Of a DNA stretch of 41,117 nt, positions 15,546 through 23,584 are shown piece after piece (within the stretch, counting starts at the first letter, position 1; each line of letters opens with the position of its first letter). The notes beneath the pieces are model-generated. The model made no database searches, was not told where the DNA came from, and saw nothing but the letters and a program-made list of their open reading frames with translations. A program made the translations under genes and the position numbers. The stretch comes from a virus, in IMG/VR virus record IMGVR_UViG_3300023083_000107, positions 1 through 41,117 of that record. One strand, written 5' to 3'.

Positions 15546-17036
15546 TTACGCGTCGTACTGCAGGCGGAACTGGTTGAGCATGGCGAACACCCGCAGGCCG
15601 TTGATGTAGTCCGGCGGGAACAGGACGTTCAGGCGGTTCGGGTCGTTCATGTCGCGCTCGACGATCAGGTGTTGGGCAAAAAGCTCGGCATTCTCCACGT
15701 GCCCTTCTGTCTCAAGCTTGGCGTATTGGGCGATCAGCTCGCCCCGGATCACGCTGGGCGTGACAATGGCCGCACCGGCGCCGAAACGAGTGCCGTCACT
15801 GGCGAGCTTGTGACGGCCATACTTGCTGGTGATGACGGTGCGCAACCGACGCACGATGAACGCCGACTGGTGCAGTGTTTCGCTATCCAGATACGAGTTG
15901 TCAGCCTGGCCGTAAGCGTTTTTCTGGTAGGTAGTCACCGAGCGCTGAATACGCACGTAACCGCCTTCGTAATAGGCCGTGGCCAAGCCACAGCTGAGCA
16001 AAGACTGGCGTTCAGTCAGAGTGAAACGCTCGCTGGCCGGAGCTGGGTCAACACCGGGCATGGCGCCGCTCTGGGTCAATCGGCTCGCATCGGCGGAGAT
16101 GAACACCGCTGTGCGCGCGGCCAGCGCAGCCGCCTGTAACCACACCGGCTGAGGAACGCCCGGCTCAACCGCCTGAATGGTCACATGCTGGTCGTTGCGC
16201 AACTGCCCCGCAGCCACCAGCGTGCCGACCGTGCCGCGCTTGGCGCTGTAGACGTGCCCGAAAATCTGCTTGGACCAGCTCCAGCGGCCCACGCTGTCAT
16301 CCATGGCGGCCTTCCAGACATCCAGGGTTGTGGTGTCCGACCAGGGCACGCAGATGAATTCGAACGGTTCATCCCCCAAGGCTGCCAAGGCATTGATCTG
16401 ATCGGGAGTGCCGACCCCGCCCTTCATGGCGGAGACCTCGACGGTCAGGCCGGCCGGAGTGAATTCGCCATTGGTTTTACCCAGCCGGTTCATTTCCAGC
16501 CTGATGTCGTTGCCGCTGTCACCCGTCCATTTGCAGGTCAGCGCCAAAGCACCCTCCAACACTTCGGCTTTGACCGGGAGACCGGATGTGGCGTTGATCT
16601 TGACCAGTAGCGCAGCCATGGCCTGAGCTGCAGTTGCTCCCCTCACCACATTGGAGGTGATGCGCGTACCGCCGACGTAAAGGTTCAACAGCCCTGCTTC
16701 GGTGGCCGTGCCGGTGATCGTGATATCAGCTTTTGCGACCGCGCCATCGGTGCTTTTGAGCGGCAGGCACCAGACCTCTCCAATCGAGTCGGCCTTGCGC
16801 CACGTTTCGTACATCCCCGCCAGCATGGAACCTTGCCCGCCGATGGTTTTCGCCAGCGCGACGCTGGAGATCAGCACAAGGGAGCCGATTTCGTCGCTGT
16901 CGGCATCGTCATTGACCTGGGCGACGATCAGGCGGCGCATGGGCGAGGAAGCACTGTTAGCCGCTGAGTTATCCATTTCCGCGTAAAACAACGGCACGCG
17001 GATATCCGCCGGAATGTTGTTGAATCCGATAGCCAT
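15546..17036 (-). CDS. Contractile tail sheath protein (Mu gpL type)
   Basis: 496 residues. GFNNIPADIRVPLFYAEMDN at the start, and the C-terminal block from GELIAQYAKLETEG to NRLNVLFPPDYINGLRVFA, are characteristic of Mu L-type sheath proteins. Together with the tube it shows the phage is a myovirus. Its start overlaps the stop of the small DUF2635-type gene (TAATG). Confidence 0.94.
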   Translation of the reverse strand: MAIGFNNIPADIRVPLFYAEMDNSAANSASSPMRRLIVAQVNDDADSDEIGSLVLISSVALAKTIGGQGSMLAGMYETWRKADSIGEVWCLPLKSTDGAVAKADITITGTATEAGLLNLYVGGTRITSNVVRGATAAQAMAALLVKINATSGLPVKAEVLEGALALTCKWTGDSGNDIRLEMNRLGKTNGEFTPAGLTVEVSAMKGGVGTPDQINALAALGDEPFEFICVPWSDTTTLDVWKAAMDDSVGRWSWSKQIFGHVYSAKRGTVGTLVAAGQLRNDQHVTIQAVEPGVPQPVWLQAAALAARTAVFISADASRLTQSGAMPGVDPAPASERFTLTERQSLLSCGLATAYYEGGYVRIQRSVTTYQKNAYGQADNSYLDSETLHQSAFIVRRLRTVITSKYGRHKLASDGTRFGAGAAIVTPSVIRGELIAQYAKLETEGHVENAELFAQHLIVERDMNDPNRLNVLFPPDYINGLRVFAMLNQFRLQYDA

Positions 17037-17239
17037 TACTGGGGCTCTCCTGATTTCGCCACGGCGCTTTTGACGGGCTTGGATTTATCGGTTTTAAGGG
17101 TGATGTCGCCGTCAGCCAGACGCCGACGCCACCAGCAGTTGTCGGTGACTTCCCGTCCCTCAGCGGGCAACAGGGTGCCCGCCTCAGGGTCAGGCACGGC
17201 GCGGCCTGCGACGGGCACCACGGTGATGCGCTGGGTCAT
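17036..17239 (-). CDS. Small DUF2635-type tail protein
   Basis: 67 residues. VVPVAGRAVPDPEAGTLLP and CWWRRRLADGDI fit the DUF2635 (Mu gp38-like) family always found just before the sheath gene. Its role in the tail is not established. It overlaps both neighbours by 1-4 bases. Confidence 0.85.
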   Translation of the reverse strand: MTQRITVVPVAGRAVPDPEAGTLLPAEGREVTDNCWWRRRLADGDITLKTDKSKPVKSAVAKSGEPQ

Positions 17240-17826
17240 GGGGTTACATCTCCTGAAAATTTCACTTCAATGCGCCCATCCGGGCCAGGGGATTGCAGGT
17301 TGGGGTCTGCCGGGTCAATGCAGTCCATGTTGAAGGTCACGCCGGTAAATCCGGTCAGCCCATCTAGCTCACGCTCGTGCCAGGTTTCAGGCGGCTGAGC
17401 GCTGGTGTTGCGGCCCAGCTGGAAGGCTGCCGAAAAGCCAAAGCGGTAGATCACCCGCGCCCGGTTGATGTGCACCAGCGCACCACCGTCGTATTCCATC
17501 TGGTCGTAATCGGTGTCGGGCTTCCAGCCCACCAGGGCCAGCCACAGCTCGCAGCGGATGGCGTGTAGCAGGTCGTTGGCCGCCTGACCGCGTTCGTCGC
17601 GGGTGTCGAGCGCGATCACCACATCGATTTCGTCGGTGATGTACTGGCGGATGCCGCTCTGCAAGTCGTTGTCGCTTGCCTGATCACCGGTGGCGATCAC
17701 GTAGGCCGAGGGGTGGCTGAGCTGCGTGCTGTTGGCTACTGCATCCCAATCAATGCCAGCGGTGATGCGGCCGTCAAAGGTGGGGCATGTCGCTCGCAGA
17801 TGGGCAACGATGGGGCTGATTTTCAT
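17236..17826 (-). CDS. Tail terminator/completion-like protein
   Basis: 196 residues. Position between the head-tail genes and the sheath, and the N-terminal MKISPIVAHLRATCPTFDG with following DVVIALDTRDERGQAANDLL, fit phage tail terminator proteins of SfV-like phages, which cap the tail tube before it joins the head. Assignment rests on gene order plus recalled family features. Confidence 0.7.
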   Translation of the reverse strand: MKISPIVAHLRATCPTFDGRITAGIDWDAVANSTQLSHPSAYVIATGDQASDNDLQSGIRQYITDEIDVVIALDTRDERGQAANDLLHAIRCELWLALVGWKPDTDYDQMEYDGGALVHINRARVIYRFGFSAAFQLGRNTSAQPPETWHERELDGLTGFTGVTFNMDCIDPADPNLQSPGPDGRIEVKFSGDVTP

Positions 17827-17848
17827 GGGGTGTTCCGAACAAATGGGT

Positions 17849-18370
17849 TCAGCTCAAGGCGGCGGCAAAAGCGGCTGAAAGTATCGACTGAATGCTCGCT
17901 GACGAATCCTGCAGTGCGTCGGCCATGTAGTTATCGTGGGGCCTGATACGCCAGGCACCGGCCGTACGTTCAGACAGCGCCGCCGCGCGAGCTCCGGCTG
18001 CACGGCGGTTGGACTTGCCTCGACCTTTACCGGGTGCCAGCTTGCCGAGCCGTCGCCCCTGCTTTACGCCGTAATGCAGGTATGTGGGGTAGAACTCTTT
18101 CATGGCGCTGGTCTTGCTGGGCGCGATTTTCACCAAAAACCCGGAACGGGAGACCTTGAACTTGATCGACTCCAGGGTCGCGCCGGTGCGGTTCACCGGG
18201 TAACCCGCCTGCCCTTTGCCCAGCGCGAGATTCATTTGGGCGCGCTGGGTAACGAGCTTGCCGATCTTGCGCATCCCGGCGCGCACTTTGCGTTTGTCGA
18301 AGGCGTCACGCTGGAAGTTGTCGAAGCCTTCCAGGTGCAGGTAGCCGTCCAGCGATGCCGAGTTAGCCAT
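17849..18370 (-). CDS. HK97 gp10-like head-tail/tail completion protein
   Basis: 173 residues from ATG 18370, which has GGGAG at good spacing; a longer frame to 18439 lacks a ribosome site. The basic, helical protein with YPTYLHYGVKQGRRLG and IRPHDNYMADALQ resembles the HK97 gp10 family. It overlaps the joining-protein stop by 8 bases. A run of basic residues in the middle (GKLAPGKGRGKSNRRA) may contact DNA or an acidic surface. Confidence 0.75.
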   Translation of the reverse strand: MANSASLDGYLHLEGFDNFQRDAFDKRKVRAGMRKIGKLVTQRAQMNLALGKGQAGYPVNRTGATLESIKFKVSRSGFLVKIAPSKTSAMKEFYPTYLHYGVKQGRRLGKLAPGKGRGKSNRRAAGARAAALSERTAGAWRIRPHDNYMADALQDSSASIQSILSAAFAAALS

Positions 18371-18725
18371 AGATACTCCCGCGCGCTTTGATGACGCCCA
18401 GTTCCTCGACCTCAAGCACTGAGCATCGATGCGCGCCATTCAAATCAGTGACGCGCTGAATCCGGTACAGCTTGCTGCCGTGGACCACTTCATGGGCTTC
18501 GCTGAGCCCAGCCAGGTAATAGAGCGTAATGCGGTGCGTGACCTTGGCGTCAATCTGGATGCCCGCCGCGTATACCGCCGTGCCCACTGGGAGAATGCTC
18601 GCCCAGCGTTTTTTCTGCTCGGTGAAGACCGGCGACACGCCAAGGTCTGCGGCTGGCAGGTCGGTCCGCAGGCGCAGAGTGATGCGCCGGTTGAACTCGC
18701 CAGCAGCCGGTTCACGGATAGCCAT
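18363..18725 (-). CDS. Head-tail joining protein (SPP1 gp16-like)
   Basis: 120 residues. EFNRRITLRLRTDL near the start, KKRWASILPVGTAVYAAG and THRITLYYLAGLSEAHEVV fit the Phage_H_T_join family, a small beta-barrel stopper between connector and tail. It follows the connector gene by 2 bases and precedes the gp10-like gene. Confidence 0.88.
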   Translation of the reverse strand: MAIREPAAGEFNRRITLRLRTDLPAADLGVSPVFTEQKKRWASILPVGTAVYAAGIQIDAKVTHRITLYYLAGLSEAHEVVHGSKLYRIQRVTDLNGAHRCSVLEVEELGVIKARGSIYG

Positions 18726-18727
18726 GG

Positions 18728-19276
18728 CTAAAACCTCGCGGGGACGGTGATGTCCGCCAGCAGGTGGTCAAGCCAGGAACTGGGCAGCTGCACCAGCGTT
18801 TGCCCGGTGACCAGCGTTTCTCGCTGTTTGTAGGCAGTGGCCGCGGCCATCAACATCCAACTGCGCGCGCCGGGATGAACATCCAGATCGACACCCGCCC
18901 GGTAGCGAATCCGCAACGCGGCTGCGGGCCGCCCACCCGGAAAGTGCAGAAAGCCTTCCCGGGCGCTGCATCTCAGCTCGACCAATGGCTGGTGTGAATC
19001 CGAACCATCGGCAGCCAAAGCAACCACTGACTCGACTTCAAGCACCTGGCCGACGTCCAGCGGCCTGCCGCTGCCATGACCTTGCGGCCAGTGCTCCTCA
19101 TACAACGCGCGGCGTATTGCGGCGCCGGTCTTGGATTCGCACTGACTGGTCACGCCGGGGATGATGATCTGTTCAATCAACTCCGGCTCCATGTCTTCGG
19201 GTTCAATCTTGCACTGGTACGCGACCTCTTGCAGGGTCAGCACGGGCTCACCCTCGTATGCAATTCGCCGCGCCAT
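18728..19276 (-). CDS. Head-tail connector (gp6-like)
   Basis: 182 residues. EPVLTLQEVAYQCKIEPED, then ELIEQIIIPGVTSQCESKTG and a C-terminal helix with LMAAATAYKQRETLVTG, fit the HK97 gp6-like family that forms a ring under the portal. It lies two genes after the capsid gene, the usual place. Confidence 0.88.
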   Translation of the reverse strand: MARRIAYEGEPVLTLQEVAYQCKIEPEDMEPELIEQIIIPGVTSQCESKTGAAIRRALYEEHWPQGHGSGRPLDVGQVLEVESVVALAADGSDSHQPLVELRCSAREGFLHFPGGRPAAALRIRYRAGVDLDVHPGARSWMLMAAATAYKQRETLVTGQTLVQLPSSWLDHLLADITVPARF

Positions 19277-19278
19277 GG

Positions 19279-19503
19279 TCAGGGTTTCTCGTCGTCGTTG
19301 GGGTCTGGTGCCGGTGGTGTGTCCGGCTTGGGATCAGGGGTTGGCTTACCAGCTGGCTTGGAGGGCTTTCTGCTTTTCTTGCCCGCCTCTTCGGCGTGGC
19401 CGGATTCGATCAGCGCGGTGGCGATGGTTTCACTGAAACCCGCCGTTTCGCCCGCAGCGTAGCCGCGCCAGTTTTTGGCGAAGGTGATGATGGTTTTGCT
19501 CAT
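19279..19503 (-). CDS. Small head-module protein of unknown role
   Basis: 74 residues. The first half (IITFAKNWRGYAAGETAGFS, then IATALIESGHAEEA) is conserved-looking and folded. The second half is a Lys/Pro/Asp-rich disordered tail (PAGKPTPDPKPDTPPAP). It sits between capsid and connector, as in other SfV/HK97-type phages. It could be a capsid decoration or fibre-anchoring protein; no function is shown. Confidence 0.75.
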   Translation of the reverse strand: MSKTIITFAKNWRGYAAGETAGFSETIATALIESGHAEEAGKKSRKPSKPAGKPTPDPKPDTPPAPDPNDDEKP

Positions 19504-19545
19504 GGGTGGTTCTCGATGAATTAACAGACAAGCCCGATTAATGGG

Positions 19546-20856
19546 TTACAGGCCTTTGCCCCACACCACGTCGGTGAGCACGGCGATGGACTCGATGTGC
19601 CGTGGGCCGAAGTCGTGTTTGGCGATCACGCGCACCAGGGTCTGGTCCCGCTGGAAGGCGCTGACGACATTGCCGTTGCTGTCCTTGTAGGTCGCCTCTT
19701 TGCTGAAATCGATGACCATGGCGTCGTCTTCGCCGATGAAGCAGTCAGCGAAGTCCGCAAAGTAGATTTCCGAGGCGTCGCCGTCGTTGCCCAGGTTGAT
19801 CGGCACCTGAGTGCTGGTCGCCACCGGGAAGCCTTTGAGCATGTTCAGGTCCAGTTCCGGGTAGGCCTTGTTGCCGTTGCCATCACGCAATGCGGCCAGC
19901 CAGCGTTTGGTACGCGGGGCCATGATGAAGCCCGGCATCAACAGGTTGGAATTGGCCTCCTCAAGTCGCAGGATGATGGCTGAAAGCGCCATCTCTACGA
20001 TGTGCAGCTCTTTGTCCGCCGGGCAGACGATCACGTTGAAGGCCGGGGCCCAGAAGCGCAGTCCCTTGGGTAAATTGCCGGTACCGGCGCCGCGAATGAA
20101 CGACAGGTCTTCAGCCAGCGCCACCGAGGAGGTCAGGTCATTGACCACCAGCCGGTCGACGTTGGGGTTGGTGCCGGAGTAACTCAGCAGGTCGTTGCTG
20201 ATGGGCACCAGCGCCGCCAGCTTCTTGGCCGACAGCTTGAGGTCATCGAACTGCACGTCTGTGGTCGGCATGTCCTCTTCAGTACCGATATAGCCCACCA
20301 CAGCTCCACCTTTGATGCGCGGCACGGTGAGGTTGCCGTTGTGCAGCGGCAAGGAAACCGCGCCGAGTTTGCGCACCACCGACTTGGGCCGCAGCAGCTC
20401 GATCACTTCGCTGGAAAAGCTCTGCGGCACCAGCACGCCGCCTGCGCCCGGGGTCACGGTGCTGAGGGCCGTGGCAATCTCGGGGTTATAACCGGAGTCA
20501 TGGGCCATCTTGGCTGCAGCGTGCTGATCCCCGCGAGAAGCCGCCAGCACCCGCACCATTTGCGCCATGTTCGCGCCGGGAATCGGTTTGCCAGTAAACG
20601 GGCCGCTGATGCTCGATGGGTTGGTGATGCCTTGCACGCTTTCGCTGACCGGTACGGCGCTGGCCGTCGCGATGCGCTCGGCTGATTCGGCGCGGCTGAG
20701 CTTGTCGGTCAGCGCATTGAAGTCGATGCCGAGCTGGTCGAACTGGGCCAGTTGTTCGGCGTTCAGCGAGCCTCCGTCGACCTCAATGCGGGCCAGGGTT
20801 TGAATCTGTTCGTTGAGTTTTGCGCGTTCGCTACGCAATTGAGTCACAAGGGACAT
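19546..20856 (-). CDS. Major capsid protein, HK97 fold
   Basis: 436 residues from ATG 20856, which has AGGAGG directly upstream; the much longer open frame to 21318 is a shadow of the protease gene. An N-terminal coiled delta domain (about 1-100, LRSERAKLNEQIQTLARIE) is probably removed by the S49 protease. The body shows HK97-type blocks: GGVLVPQSFSSEVIELLRP, LGAVSLPLHNGNLTVPRI, EDLSFIRGAGTGNLPKGL and GFPVATSTQVP. A terminator lies 17 bases upstream of the start. Confidence 0.95.
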   Translation of the reverse strand: MSLVTQLRSERAKLNEQIQTLARIEVDGGSLNAEQLAQFDQLGIDFNALTDKLSRAESAERIATASAVPVSESVQGITNPSSISGPFTGKPIPGANMAQMVRVLAASRGDQHAAAKMAHDSGYNPEIATALSTVTPGAGGVLVPQSFSSEVIELLRPKSVVRKLGAVSLPLHNGNLTVPRIKGGAVVGYIGTEEDMPTTDVQFDDLKLSAKKLAALVPISNDLLSYSGTNPNVDRLVVNDLTSSVALAEDLSFIRGAGTGNLPKGLRFWAPAFNVIVCPADKELHIVEMALSAIILRLEEANSNLLMPGFIMAPRTKRWLAALRDGNGNKAYPELDLNMLKGFPVATSTQVPINLGNDGDASEIYFADFADCFIGEDDAMVIDFSKEATYKDSNGNVVSAFQRDQTLVRVIAKHDFGPRHIESIAVLTDVVWGKGL

Positions 20857-20872
20857 GCTGCCTCCTGGGCAT

Positions 20873-20894
20873 AAAAAAACCGCCAATCGGCGGT
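20873..20894 (-). terminator. Intrinsic terminator upstream of capsid gene
   Basis: On the minus strand, ACCGCC, loop GATT and GGCGGT are followed by seven T. It separates the protease gene (stop at 20918) from the major capsid gene (start 20856). Confidence 0.8.
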
Positions 20895-20917
20895 CGGGTT
20901 TACTGCCGCGAACGCGG

Positions 20918-21877
20918 TCAGAGTCGGGTTTGAATGGCGAAGGCCGAGGCCTGTACGCTGATCCGTTGTCGGTTGTGCTCGCGCGCTCGGCGGTTGAGCG
21001 CCACGGCGCGGGACAAGTTGTCGACGGCCTGTTGCGGCGTTTCCAACCGGTCAGCAAGCCCTGCCGATATCGCCTTGACGCCTCGATAGCAGGCTGCCTC
21101 GGTGGCGATGATCTCGGCCACGTCGCGGTTTCGGTAGTCGGCCACCTGGGTCGTGAACATCTGGTAGCTCTCCTGCACGATCTCGTTGAGCACCTGCAGC
21201 GATTGTTCGCTGATGGGTTCGTGAGGACTGAGGTCGTTCTTGTGCGCACCGGCAAACACGGTGGTGACTTTGACCCCCAAGCCTTCGGCCCTTTTCGACT
21301 GGTCCATGTGGCTGGCAATCACGCCAATGGAGCCGACGCCGGAGGTCTGGCTGACCACCACCTCAGAGCAGGCCGAAGCGATCAGGTAGCCCCCGGAATA
21401 CGCCATGAAGTTGACCAGCCCGGTAATCGGCTTGATGCGGCTGGCCGCGCGGATATCGGCCGCCAGCTCGAACGCGCCCACTGCGCTGCCGCCGGGGCTG
21501 TCGATGTCGAGGACGATGTGTTCGACCATCGGGTCCGCCACAGCCTTGTTCAACGCGATGCGCAGATCCTCGTAGCTGGTCATCTTTTCGCAGGCCGCCA
21601 GATGGCTGCCGCGACTGACCAGCACCCCGCTAACCGGGATCACGTCGATACCGGTTTGCAGAATGGCTGCGCGTCTCAGTTCCTCTCGGCGTCCAGCCCG
21701 ATCCACTTCGTCATCGTCGAACATGAGCTGCGAGCTGACAGCGCCCGGCATGCTCAGGTTGATGATGTTCAGGCTCATGGTCTGGTTGGCCCAGCGCACG
21801 GCCAGGTCGAGCATGTCCGGCGTGGTCAGCAATGGCTGGTTGAACAACAGGCTCGCGGCCCGTAAGTGCTGTTTCAT
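20918..21877 (-). CDS. Prohead maturation protease, S49 (SppA-like) family
   Basis: 319 residues. The Ser-Lys dyad of the S49 family is visible: Ser161 in MAYSGGY and, 52 residues later, Lys213 in AGAHKNDLSP. IVLDIDSPGGSAVGAF (121-136) and the GVGSIGV loop are also typical. Its job is to cleave scaffold and the capsid delta domain during head maturation. The C-terminal helix may serve as an attached scaffold. The start overlaps the portal stop by 4 bases. Confidence 0.93.
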   Translation of the reverse strand: MKQHLRAASLLFNQPLLTTPDMLDLAVRWANQTMSLNIINLSMPGAVSSQLMFDDDEVDRAGRREELRRAAILQTGIDVIPVSGVLVSRGSHLAACEKMTSYEDLRIALNKAVADPMVEHIVLDIDSPGGSAVGAFELAADIRAASRIKPITGLVNFMAYSGGYLIASACSEVVVSQTSGVGSIGVIASHMDQSKRAEGLGVKVTTVFAGAHKNDLSPHEPISEQSLQVLNEIVQESYQMFTTQVADYRNRDVAEIIATEAACYRGVKAISAGLADRLETPQQAVDNLSRAVALNRRAREHNRQRISVQASAFAIQTRL

Positions 21878-23145
21878 GCGGCTAGCATCCTCAGGATATC
21901 GTCACGCTGCTGCTCCAGCTGGGCACGCACGTTGGGGTTATTCGGGTCCGGCGGGCCGTTGGCGACGTCGGTCATGTTCAGCGGTTGCAGGTAGCTGTCG
22001 CCGTTGGCCACCGGCGGCATGTTTTCTAGGCGGCGGATGTCGTTGATCGACAGCCAGCCCCATTGACGGCCGACGGCATAGGCGTCGTAACGACTCTTCT
22101 GGTCGCCGCGCAGTAGCCCGGACAGGTTGAACTCAATGAAGTATTCCTTGCGCTCATCCGCCAGCAGGAAGTCGCGCATCATGGCCTGTTCGTGTCGCTT
22201 GACCCATGGCATCAGGGCGAAGATCACGTACTGGATCAGCAGCTGTTCCAGGCTTTTGTAGCTGGCCTTTTCCAGGTCGTTGACCATGTGCGGCGGGATC
22301 TTGTAGATCCTCGCGATATCGATGCCAGTCGCCTTGAGGATGCCCAGCAACTCGGCGTCCACGTTGTTCATGGAGACCGGTTTGAAGGTCATGCCTTCCT
22401 GCAGCATCGCGACCTTTTTCGCGTTGTCGATACCCGCGAACTTCTCGCCCCACTGATCAAGGATGCGGCTGATGCTCGCTTGGTCCTTGATTGGCGGTGA
22501 CTCTTTGGGCCGCTCGATGACGCCGCTGACCGCAGTACCGTTGGCAAAAGACTTTCCCGCGTATTGCCGCACTGCCTGAGCCAAGCCGACGGCATCGGCG
22601 TGCAGCTCGATGGGCGACAGGCCGGTGTAGTGATTCTTGGTGTGCCAGCGCACGTGATGCACCAGGCGCATGGGCAACGGCTCGTGCCCGCCGATGCGAT
22701 AACAGGGCAGCATGTCGCTACCCTTGAGCACTTGCACCTTGTCGTTGTGCAACGGGTACAGGCCTTTGACGGCGCCGTGGTCGTTGCGATCGATGAAGCT
22801 GAAAGCGTTGCCGCGCATACCTGCCGCCAGCTGCAAATGCTCGCGATATTCATAGGGCGTTTGCCACGGGTTGGGCTGGTAGCGGAGCACGTCATATAGC
22901 GGGTGGTGGATCGCCTGTTCGCGCTTGCCTTCCCCCAGTCGCCGGTACATCTCAAGCGGTAACTGGGCCACGCTTTCGGCGAGCAGGGTGACGCAGTTCT
23001 GAAACACGGTGAGCGCCAGTGCGCTGTCGGGTGTCACGACGACACCGGCGGCGGAGCGACCGGACCCGATCAGGCTTTGCCAGAACCCTGTCTTGCCATC
23101 AGACACCAGCCCCTCACCGGCGCCGAGCTGCTTGCTGAAAAACAT
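21874..23145 (-). CDS. Portal protein
   Basis: 423 residues from ATG 23145, with GGAGGCGG upstream; the frame continues to 23214 without a better start. It matches HK97-family portals: SALALTVFQNCVTLLAESVA, LPLEMYRRLGEG, HHPLYDVLRYQPNPWQTPYE and GLSPIELHADAVGLA. The portal is the dodecameric DNA channel at one capsid vertex and the docking point for terminase. It is flanked by a small membrane protein and the protease. Confidence 0.94.
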   Translation of the reverse strand: MFFSKQLGAGEGLVSDGKTGFWQSLIGSGRSAAGVVVTPDSALALTVFQNCVTLLAESVAQLPLEMYRRLGEGKREQAIHHPLYDVLRYQPNPWQTPYEYREHLQLAAGMRGNAFSFIDRNDHGAVKGLYPLHNDKVQVLKGSDMLPCYRIGGHEPLPMRLVHHVRWHTKNHYTGLSPIELHADAVGLAQAVRQYAGKSFANGTAVSGVIERPKESPPIKDQASISRILDQWGEKFAGIDNAKKVAMLQEGMTFKPVSMNNVDAELLGILKATGIDIARIYKIPPHMVNDLEKASYKSLEQLLIQYVIFALMPWVKRHEQAMMRDFLLADERKEYFIEFNLSGLLRGDQKSRYDAYAVGRQWGWLSINDIRRLENMPPVANGDSYLQPLNMTDVANGPPDPNNPNVRAQLEQQRDDILRMLAA

Positions 23146-23147
23146 GT

Positions 23148-23336
23148 TCAACCGCCTCCGGGTTTGCGGGTGCGCTGCATCTGCGCGGCGGCCCGATCTG
23201 CCAGCCAGGCCCAACCCAGCAGGCCGAGCCCGGCGATGATGTACGCCGCTGGCACATGAATGAGCGCAACGCCGCCCACCAGCAGGCCGAAGCCGATGGC
23301 GCCCACGATCCAGGCCGCCAGTGCAATCAGGTTCAT
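23148..23336 (-). CDS. Small two-helix membrane protein between terminase and portal
   Basis: 62 residues, almost entirely two hydrophobic helices (IALAAWIVGAIGFGLLVGGV and YIIAGLGLLGWAWLA) with a basic tail. It overlaps the terminase end by 4 bases (ATGA) and ends 2 bases before the portal start. Similar small membrane proteins occur at this place in other phages, but their role is not known. Confidence 0.75.
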   Translation of the reverse strand: MNLIALAAWIVGAIGFGLLVGGVALIHVPAAYIIAGLGLLGWAWLADRAAAQMQRTRKPGGG

Positions 23337-23581
23337 ATGCCTACCCCGTCGTCATAGATGGATTTTCCAGTGCTCACCTTGGAGCCCGAGCCGGATATGC
23401 CCGTGGCCATGATCGCGGCCACGATGCCGTCGATCCGGCCTGTGGCTCTGGATTTGTCCGCTTTGCGGTTGTTGGCCGGGTCAGTGGTGATCACGGCGTT
23501 ACCCGCGCACCAGGTCATAACCGGGTTGCCGTCGTGGCGCAGGGTTTCGACGCTGGGGGTTTCAGGTGCTTCGTTGCTCAA
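23333..23581 (-). CDS. C-terminal fragment of terminase large subunit
   Basis: 82 residues from TTG 23581. It is in the same frame as the terminase gene and separated from it only by TAA and one codon. TLRHDGNPVMTWCAGNAV and KSRATGRIDGIVAAIMATG are the standard end of HK97-type large terminases, and Asp51 in RIDG is the last metal-binding residue of the nuclease site. AGAGGA lies 8 bases before the TTG, so separate re-initiation is possible. It is either a separately made nuclease part or the result of a nonsense mutation. Confidence 0.85.
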   Translation of the reverse strand: MSNEAPETPSVETLRHDGNPVMTWCAGNAVITTDPANNRKADKSRATGRIDGIVAAIMATGISGSGSKVSTGKSIYDDGVGI

Positions 23582-23584
23582 TGC

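Noticed and set aside
20857-21318. N-terminal extension of the capsid frame
   Set aside because: The extra residues are a shadow of the protease gene; ATG 20856 has AGGAGG and starts the normal delta domain.
20855-21865. Plus-strand open frame of 336 codons
   Set aside because: Antisense to the S49 protease gene, which has clear catalytic motifs and fits the operon.
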